Positions 56,101 through 64,000 of a DNA stretch of 64,000 nt are shown piece by piece. Position 1 is the stretch's first letter, and each line of letters opens with the position of its first letter. Source of the DNA: Ophiostoma sp. CBS 140.51 (Eukaryota; Ascomycota; Sordariomycetes; Ophiostomatales; Ophiostomataceae); the NCBI GenBank assembly GCA_029298735.1, contig JANSLP010000131.1, positions 1 through 64,000 of the forward strand, written 5' to 3'. The notes beneath the pieces are model-generated. The model saw only the letters and a list, made by a program, of their open reading frames with translations. It was not told where the DNA came from and ran no database searches. A program made the position numbers and the translations under genes.

Positions 56101-58685
56101 ATGGTACCCGGCCAAGAGTAACAAAAGATGGAGCCACTTAGTGATCCGCGCGGAGACTTTGCACAAAACAGGAAAGAGATAAGAAAAGCCAACGTAAAGT
56201 AACGTAAAAGCATCAAAAACATCACTGGGCATAGACCTCCGATCAGTGGAGATGTGTGGAGGTATGTGGAGGTATGTGGTCCGTGATGTTTTTCTTTTTT
56301 TTTTTTTTTTTTGTTCTCAACTGTGAAGGATTGTTGTCGTTTTTCCTCTTCTCCTTTTCCCCAGGTCCACAACAGCAAGGGAAGAGAAAAAGAAGACGTA
56401 AAACTCCGCTCTCACGACCTCGCATCGTCCTTTCCAGATCAGGACAAGATGTAGTTGTTTCCCAACATCTTGCAGACTGCAACTGCGACTTTGATGCCGA
56501 CCTCGCTTCGAAGGAAGGTACGACTGCACTGCCGCTGCAGTTGGAGGGTTGCAAAAGGGGGAAGAAAGGGAAGCGGAATGCACTCGAGAGCAGAACACCC
56601 CAGGTCTTTCCCCACACCACCACTTCAACAAACCACACAGATCCCTGCACACTAAAAACAAGCTCCTTCTAGAAACCTTCTAGGCGTTTTTTCTTCCTTC
56701 TTTTCATTTGTTGTGGTTTCTCCCTCACAATCAGCAGAAAGCATCGCCACAATTTTGGTTCTCTCCTCTCGTTGGTCTCTTCCAACTTTTTGTGTGCACC
56801 GCCAGTCTGGCTTTCTTGTCTTCTTCGACTTGTTCGACTTCCTTGGCTTCCATGCAGGCTTCGAAAATGCTTCCATGCAGGTCAGCAGAGACGTTGTTGA
56901 GGATGGTGTGCTGATCTAAATCCTGCCGCTCTTATTCTCGACATAACTTCAGGAGAACAAGCTGGCTGCTCTTTGCTGGCAAGTCCCGCGGGCAACACTG
57001 GCCCTGGCTCTTCCCCTCTCCTTGGCTTCTAGGCAGGGATTTCTGTCGTTATGTTTCTGTTATGAGTTTGTTCTTGTCATTATTGTTTGTCAAACTTTTG
57101 TCGAGTTCTAACGAGTTTTCAACCCTTTGCCCTTTCGACAAACTGATCTCACGCGACATCTTTCTGCATTGCCTCACCGAGCACTCTTTTTTTTTGTTCA
57201 AAACTCAGTGGCCTGTGCGGACGGACGCCAAGGTCCCTTGTCTGGGGGTGATCAATGACAAGGGAGCACTTCCTTTTGTGGAGCATTCTTCGAGAAGGAA
57301 TTCAAGAGCAACAACCAAAGTACGAAATACTCCCTTGACAACGTCCTCCGCACCAGGACAAAAGTACAAAAGTACGCGGCAAAAGGAGGATAACAGCGGG
57401 CTGGGCATTGATCACAAAATCGTCCGACTTTGATACATTGACTTACGTCGTATGCGTTGACATTTTGACATTCATGTTGACAAAAGAAAACGTAAACAAA
57501 ATCGAAAGAAATGAAAGAAAAGGGATGTGCAAGAGTCCAAGCGTATCGACAAGTGTTGACAATATTAACAGCCCGATAGGGCCAGAACACTTACGCACAG
57601 TGGTTTTCAAAAGGGAAAGATGTGCAGAAGAGTTTATTCGGTGGAAGTCTTACACGTATGTAAGGCTGATAAACGGACAGACGATATCGATGCTGTGTAT
57701 GTTGTATGGGAAGAGGGCTAACAGAAAGGACTGCAGACGCCTCCATGCCGGGCGTAAGGTTGTTTGCTGTCAATGTTGCTTGAGCTGAAGAAAAGCGCTA
57801 CCAGCGAGGTCGCCCAGAACAGCTTGGCTGCACCACGGAAGGATCTTGTTGCTATCCGAGAAAATTGACACCCAAAATGACAGACGAATCGAATAAAAAC
57901 AAATGTCAATGCGATGACCATGCCTTTTCATGTATGTTATCAGGAGGACTTTTATTTACTGTTAGTCGAGTCAGCGCTGTCCATTTGAAGGAGAGTCTGT
58001 TAGCGTCCGATTTCTTGCTTGAGGAGGCTCAAGGGACATTCTTGCGCTAACTCGTAGGTAAACTGGTCACGCGCCTCCTTACCCCAAAAGCCAAGCCGTC
58101 AGGCGAGGCTGAATCAATGTAGGCATCGAGCAGTTAACCAACCACATCACATCCTTTTTCGTGCTTTAGCTATCTCGAGGCTGTGCAGCTCCCTTGCCTT
58201 GCTGCCCTGGGACTTCCCCAGACAAAACAGAGACACTACTGCAGCCTGTCAGTAGCCTGCCAGCTAAATTGCCAGCTTGATGCCAGCTTTCAACATAAAA
58301 GGACAGACCTTTCCGGAGACTGAATATGCGGGCGCGAGAATGACAGCCTTGTTTTTGTCTTGCTGCTAAGGTAGGCAATCAACAAGCACCTTTCACGAGG
58401 AAACAAGCTCCCGTGAGCTTTACACCGCCCTCGTCTCCCTCTGCAAGCCAAGGCTACTGGCCAAGAGGATACGCCATGAGGTTGGGCAAAGACGTGGGCG
58501 TTCTTCGTATCCATCATTGTCACTTGTTGTTTAGATGCCGTCTTTGCCGATAAGCCTCTGTACAAGCCTTACGCTCAAAAAGTCTTGTTTTAATAAGCTT
58601 CGTTTGTAGTCCGTCTATTCTCTAAAATTCGCCTTCTATGATGGTATCCTCTCTCTATATCTCATCGGGCACTATCCCGTCTCAC
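53136..58685. other. 5.5 kb gene-poor region
   Basis: The largest gap in the window. No intact gene is supported. 53136-53640 is the permease promoter (A/G-rich on this strand). At 55687-55890, minus strand, a short frame looks like a leucine-zipper-like coil (LLASLVLQLKKQRCQLEDRV) followed by a GTATGT donor, possibly an exon or a gene remnant. A T18 run lies at 56295-56312. Other open frames (54059-54688 plus, 57408-57788 plus) have no domain. No transposon termini or reverse-transcriptase motifs seen. Confidence 0.4.
56295..56312. repeat. T18 homopolymer
   Basis: Eighteen T in a row, preceded by a separate short T-run. A likely slippage site and a possible place for sequencing-length error. 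Confidence 0.9.
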
Positions 58686-61600
58686 CTACCCGACCAGCGA
58701 CACAAACGACACGCCCGCCAAGACGGGTGGCGTCGACAGCCCCCAGGAGTCTTCGCTGTTATCATCACTGCTATCGAGCTGGCCCGCACGATAGGTCGCC
58801 AACCAAACTGCATCTGGGTTCACCACTGCGAGCGCCTCGCGTGCCTTGAGCTCCTCCGATACCGGCAGAACACGGCCGCCGCCCGGTGACGTTCCCAGCA
58901 ACAACTCCAAAATGGCATCGTAGACGTCGTCGTCCAGCTTGACATACGTGACGATGGCTATCAGGAGACCGGCCACAGCCTCCCAGACCTGCACCGCCTG
59001 GGCGAAACGGCCGAGGCCGGAGGGTGTTGACGAGGCAGCGACCAGGTCGTCGCGTCCACTTCCCGTAGTTTGTCTGGAAACAATGACGTCCGTCTTGGGC
59101 TGTGCGGGTGCTCGCTGGTGGACATGGATGACTGAGGGGCGGCCACCGATGCGTACGTTGGACGATGCAGGTGTGGGGGGCGTAGAGATCGACTTTGTTG
59201 ATCCTGTCGGCGTCGTTTTCGACGCGACCTTTGTGACGGCCGCCGCCTTGGTGCGGGCAGCCCAGCCCGCTAGCTTGGTATGCCACTCGGCCTTGATGCG
59301 CGTCGACAAGAAATCGCCTGCACTGGCACACAGAGCCGCCAGGGCTTCACAGGCTGCCATGCCAACGTACGGCGCACCGTCGTAGAGTCTCGTCACGACG
59401 ACGGGCCAGACGGCATTGACGAGCGGCAGGAAAGCATTCTCGTCGGCGGAAGCGAGGGCGGGCGCGACGGTGCCCAACAGGTCGAGCAAGGACTTGCGTA
59501 GAGTAGGCGTCGGTGCAGTTAGGTAGTGTTGTGTCAACGTGGTAATGCGTGCCAGTAAAGCGTAGGTAGGCGTCTTGGGGTCTTCCGGTTTGGCGACCTC
59601 GTTGCCCTCCTTGTTGGTATCGGTGGGTTCGCCGCCGTCGTCGCTGTCGTCGTCGCTGTCATCCTCTTCCTCCTCGTCTCCATCCTCACCCTTCTTGGCC
59701 TTCTTCTCGTGCTTGCGTAGCAGCTTGTCCGCTTCAGATTCGTTCTTCCACGGCTGCTTGGGGTGTCCAATTTCTTCAACATCATCGTCCTCGGCCTCCT
59801 TGGCGAGCTCCTTGCGCCGCTTTGCCCGGCGGTCCAAGATAGTCACCAAGTCGGTGGTCGATTCCGCTTCGGGGCGTCTCTTCAGGTTCTTCTGTGTAGC
59901 TGACGCAGCCGCCTTCGATCCGCGTCCATCTTCTAAGAGAAGGTTTGACGATGCAGGCTGCACGCTCTGCTGCACCACCTCGCTCAGCACGGCAAATAGA
60001 TTCTCCACAAACAATGGGTATCCGTGGTAGTTGTCCAGCGCTGCAAAGATGGCCGCCACCACATCGTCCAGGTATGGCACGAGTCGCGCGCCGGACAGGC
60101 GAATCATCATTGTGAGGACACGCGTCGAGGCTGGCGAAATGTCAAACGTGTTGAGCCGCAGCGACACCGAGTTGAGCATGTAGTCAACATTGTCCACAAT
60201 AAGAGCCGAGACGCTGTCGTACTGGCAGGAGACCGCCAGGCTGTTGAGTGTCGCCACGGCGTGTGCTCGCAGCCGGTCCTCGGGTGCGCCAAGATATGTC
60301 GCAATAGGATACAGGACGTCGATCAGCTCTGGGCGGAAATCTTCACCCAGCCGTGCTGCTGCGTACGCCGTCACTTCGAGTGCAATGGCGCCGACGCGCC
60401 AATCAGACTCGCCATCAACCACCGAGACCACGGACGACACGTCAGAGTGCGCTGAGAGGGCCGACACGGAGAAGGAAAATAGGTCCTCAAACGCGACCTC
60501 GGCCTCGGCGCTCTCATTGAACGACGACAAGTCCAAAAAGCTGTCCGGGTCTTCTTCCGAGCTGTTGAAAGCCGCCTTGACCAGCTCAAACGCCAGCCAG
60601 AATGCCGACACCTGGTCCACGCCATCGGCATCCCGCACAAAATCAAGCATCTCGCCTGCCAGCTGGGCTTGTTGTGCGGGTGGGCCAATGTTGGCAATCA
60701 GCTGGAGGACGGCATCGCGTGTATCTTTTTGACTGCTCAGGCCAAACAAGACGGGCTTGTACGCGGCCAAGGACTTGGTGGCCAGCTGGTCCTTGGTCTG
60801 GGCAACATCGGTGCTCGTGTTCTCGTCGTCTCGCGTCTTCTTGTTGTCTGCCAACTGCAGAATCGCATCCTCCGAGACGGCCTCGCTGACAGCCGCCCGT
60901 GAACCAGCTGACGCATTCACCAGAGTGGTAATGCTGTCCCGCAACGCTGCCGAAAGGGACGCCTGCAACACTGTCGAGTCCAATTTCAAATCTTCAACGA
61001 CAGCCACAGCTTTTTGCACATTGCGGAGTGCCCGCTGCTTGACGCCCTCGTCGCTGGCCTGCATAACCCGTGGAAGGCTCGTTGCCCAATTGTACGCCGT
61101 TGATTTTATCACGTCGCTGAGCTCGGGGTACAATATAGCCAGATGCTGCAGTGTCGTCTGTGGGCCAAAGCTTCGAAAGGCCGATGTGGGTTCCTTCAAT
61201 GTTCCGAGAGAGGAAGGGTCGTCCTTCTTCGTGGCAGGCGACGTTACGATGGCACTCTCCACCAAAATGGATGTGCTGTCGGCAAGTGATGCGTGGCACT
61301 CGTCCAGCAGGCCGACACAGAACTGTTGCAGAGCCTCGCGGACGTCCTCAGACTCGTGATTCCGCAGCTTCAGAACGCTCGTGAGCGCCAGCTTGATCTG
61401 AGAGGCTGTCGCTTTCAGCCATGCCGCGTCCAGCTCGTGCTTCTTTTGTACTGCCGTGGTCGAAGATGAAATCGAAGGTGCCGGTGTTCCGCGTAGTGGT
61501 ATCGCCTCGGACGCAGCTACTGTGTCACTGATAATCTCTTCCTCCGCCTCGTCGTCCGATTCGTCCCTGACCGTCTTTTCGTCGTCCTCGTCTCGTCCTG

Positions 61601-62537
61601 TGATATTGGTTGTTCTCTGAAGACGCCGTGTCTGCATGTCGCCGAGTGTGTTGACTAGTACGGCAAACAGGACTTCGAGTGTTTGCACCACCACGCGCTT
61701 CGGTGTCTTATGCGCGCCCGGCTGGGCCACCACATGGACAAGTGCCGAGACTGTACCCGGCAAGAACGACGCCAGCGCCTCTAGGTCTTTAACCGTCGTG
61801 TACAACGCCTCGATCGCGCCAAGTGCCTCCATCTGGATGGCAGGTATAATCGAGTCGGTCACACCTTCCAGCATCACCGACACCGCATGGGCCAGCACGG
61901 GCACGGCATTGGCCGTCACGAGCGGCGACTCGGACGAGCCGGGCTTAACCGTCGCCGCGCCGGCCGCCTTCATCAATGCCGCCAGTGCTCGGTATCCCTC
62001 GGCGACAGTCTCTTCTGGTAGAAAGACTTGTGGTTCTTTGCCGTCCTTGGCTGCCGGCCGTCCACCCGTGACGACAGTTGTTAGTAGTATCAAAAGTCGC
62101 TGTGCATTCTCCCCAGAGACTGACGTCCGCCACCCGTACTGGATCAGTACCCGCAGACACTTTGTGGCATTCTCAATAAGACGCGCCGGGTACGACCGCA
62201 TATGCTGCAGGATCGTTAGTAGCGGGAATGACGCGTAGTCGGCCATGGACACGTCCAGGACCGAGGCATCGTAGCCGATCTGGTCCGTCAGAATCTTGTA
62301 GAGCTCATCCGTCTGCGTCACCATCGTGTTGGCCGCGTCGGCCGCCTCGCCCGGATCGGCATCACGGCCGCCGCTCTTGCGCAGCGCCTTGGCGATTTCC
62401 AGGCAGCATGGTTTGAGCTGAGGAGTTAGTATGAGGTCTCAATATATGTTCACACCAGCAGGGGGCCGCACTTTATTGAAGAACTCCGACCGTTGGGTGG
62501 ACGAGTTGCGAAAAGCCAGCTGCGGATGAGGGTCCAT
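58686..62537 (-). CDS. TTI1: TTI1, TELO2-interacting HEAT-repeat protein (frame break near 5' end)
   Basis: The main frame runs from at least 62324 down to TAG 58686 and encodes over 1,200 residues of HEAT repeats. The Tti1 signature block includes AYAAARLGEDFRPELIDVLY, LRAHAVATLNSLAV and DNYHGYPLFVENLFAVLSE. Tti1 forms the TTT complex with Tel2 and Tti2, an Hsp90 co-chaperone that matures the PIKK kinases (TOR, Mec1/ATR, Tel1/ATM). An acidic linker lies around 880-930. The 5' exon is very probably 62472-62537 (MDPHPQLAFRNSSTQRSEFF), with a 53-nt intron (CTAACTCCTCAG) leading to LKPCCL. To continue into the main frame, one base of the CCC run at 62399-62401 must be extra. Either a real 1-bp insertion, a sequence error, or an unusual splice explains this. 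Confidence 0.85.
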
Positions 62538-63373
62538 CGCGTATGGAGAATGGAGGTAGGCTGCTAACGCATGGCGGATCGTAGGGTGTATGTGTACAAT
62601 CCGTATGAGCCTATCCCCGTTTGTGAGTGTGCTCGCTTGTCGTCGGCTTCTGGTCTTTTGTGCGAGGTTCTGTATATGGAGTTTGCTCGGGGTTGACGTC
62701 GAAATGTGACTTCCCTAAAGTGCTGCAGGCAAGCTCCTGGACCGACACTAATGAAGGAAGGCGGCAGAAAGGTGGGCAGGAACGATGACAAAGGGCAGTC
62801 AGGGCCACTCAGGCTCAGGGCGCAAAAAGGGCAGGTGCGACACGCGCGTTGTGTTTCCCCACCACTAGCTCCAACTGGCAGCCTAGCGTACTTTAGCTAT
62901 CAGATCGAAGTGCACTGATGGTGGCAGGCACGTTTCGGCGGTTTTGGTGCATTTTGTGTGTGGTTTGCAGGCGGTTTGCAGGCGGGGGTGGGGTACCACA
63001 TCGTCGTCACAGAAGCTATCAGGGGACTACCAGGACTATCAAGGGACCATCAGTGGAGCTTCCCACAACGTCCACAATGACCCAAGGCGCTACCTTGGTC
63101 GTTCCTGCCCTCGCTTCGCACGAGGGAAACCCGCTCGTCGGAAGAAGGTGCGATGTAGAATACGCTCTTTCTTAAATTCTCCTAGAGTTCCCATTTTTAT
63201 CTGATCGCTGGCAATCTGACGGAGGAAAGAACGTCCTATTTAACTCTCGCTGTTTCCTGTTTCGTATGCAAACTGTCTGGCGCAACTTTGGCTCTCGACC
63301 TCGTCTAGATCGCATCACCAAATTCAACGTCTATACATTCTTTACCTTTCGACCCCACCACCACACTTCCACC
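62538..63373. other. Divergent promoter region between TTI1 and the hydrolase
   Basis: About 840 bases between genes read in opposite directions. No coding frame supported. A short repeat of ggactatcaa-like words occurs near 63025-63045. Confidence 0.6.
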
Positions 63374-64000
63374 ATGACTGTCGTCACCGGAGCTCCCGAT
63401 AAAACGGCACCGTTCTCGGTTACCGTCCACCCTTACGACTCGCCCACCCGTGGATCGTGCGCCTACGAAATCGTCACGGCCAACTCCGCCGGCGCCAAGA
63501 ATGCGCTCGTCTTTATCGGCGGCCTGACCGATGGCCCGCACACGACCCCCTACATTCGCACCATTGCCCACCAGCTGGCCACCTCGGACGCCGCCAAAGA
63601 CCTAGGCTATTCGGTGTTTGAGCTGCGCATGCAGAGCTCGTTCCACGGCTACGGCTTCAAGCGGCTGACGGACGACGTGGCGGACCTGTCGGCGCTGGTG
63701 AAGCACTTGAAGGAAAAGCTGGGCCGCGAGAAAGTCGTGTTCCTGGGCCACTCCACAGGCTGCCAGGACCAGATGGCGTACGCCAAGTCGCTGAAGGCGG
63801 GCACGAGCCCCGAGGTCAATGGGTTCATCCTGCAGGGCCCCGTGTCGGACCGGGAGTGTCTGGTGCCTTACTTTAAGCCGGGCGAGCACGACATGACCGT
63901 GGCCGCCACCGAGAAGATGATCAAGGAGGGCAAGGAGAACGTCATTGTGCCGCCCGAGTTCATGCCGGAGATGATCAAGGCACCGCACTCGGCCTACCGC
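63374..64000 (+). CDS. DUF1749 alpha/beta hydrolase, partial (3' end beyond window)
   Basis: The first 209 codons are present and the gene continues past the edge. The start at 63374 (caccATGact) is strong. The fold is that of the fungal UPF0613/DUF1749 family: the oxyanion turn FIGGLTDGPH, the conserved SSFHGYGF segment, and the nucleophile elbow GHSTGCQD with Ser127. A Pro-Asp-Arg/Glu block (ILQGPVSDRE) follows. Some members act as siderophore esterases (SidJ, cleaving fusarinine units), others have unknown substrates, so the specific reaction here is uncertain. The catalytic Asp and His should lie in the missing part. No intron is seen in the visible portion. Confidence 0.88.
   Translation, partial: MTVVTGAPDKTAPFSVTVHPYDSPTRGSCAYEIVTANSAGAKNALVFIGGLTDGPHTTPYIRTIAHQLATSDAAKDLGYSVFELRMQSSFHGYGFKRLTDDVADLSALVKHLKEKLGREKVVFLGHSTGCQDQMAYAKSLKAGTSPEVNGFILQGPVSDRECLVPYFKPGEHDMTVAATEKMIKEGKENVIVPPEFMPEMIKAPHSAYR

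Overview
This 64 kb window reads as nuclear DNA of a filamentous ascomycete, most likely a Sordariomycete. The evidence is GC-rich coding exons in AT-richer intergenic DNA, short introns (mostly 53-160 nt) with GTAAGT-type donors and CTAAC-type branch sites, C-rich CAxxATG start contexts, and a fungal gene set. It is mostly a housekeeping segment with two decaying genes and several long gene-poor gaps. I found no CRISPR array, intact transposon, rRNA cluster or secondary-metabolite cluster.

Layout: 1-3.7 kb has no recognisable gene, only a 20-bp tandem repeat. 3.7-17.1 kb holds a SIP3/Lam-type sterol-transfer protein (+), a DUF3074 coiled-coil protein (+) and the THADA/Trm732 tRNA-methylation cofactor (-). 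18.1-22.2 kb holds TIM23 (+), an 82-residue predicted single-pass membrane protein (+) and a 428-residue protein of unknown function (+). 24.9-29.7 kb holds eIF5 (-) and a five-exon cytochrome P450 (-). 31.2-34.9 kb holds an Ark/Prk/NAK-family kinase (+), followed by tRNA-His(GTG). 36.7-37.8 kb holds a WSC-type membrane-protein gene broken by an in-frame stop. 41.8-45.7 kb holds a four-exon type IIC P-type ATPase (+). 46.2-47.9 kb holds an SR-protein-kinase-like pseudogene with three frameshifts, two nonsense codons and a lost catalytic Asp. 49.1-53.1 kb holds a secreted Ser-rich protein, a 60-residue Cys-rich protein and an amino-acid permease (-). 53.1-58.7 kb is a large gap. 58.7-62.5 kb holds TTI1 (-), apparently with a 1-bp frame problem near its 5' end. 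63.4-64 kb holds the start of a DUF1749 alpha/beta hydrolase that runs off the edge.

The genes are independent transcription units, not an operon or cluster. Common themes are membrane contact and transport (SIP3, TIM23, ATPase, permease), translation and tRNA (eIF5, Trm732, tRNA-His) and signalling (Ark kinase, TTI1 for PIKK stability). I did not see a convincing new multi-gene system. The most informative oddities are the two decaying genes, the TTI1 frame break, introns that can be retained without a stop in TIM23 and the 20.6 kb gene, and two unusual small proteins. All exon boundaries are inferred by eye from splice signals and reading-frame continuity.
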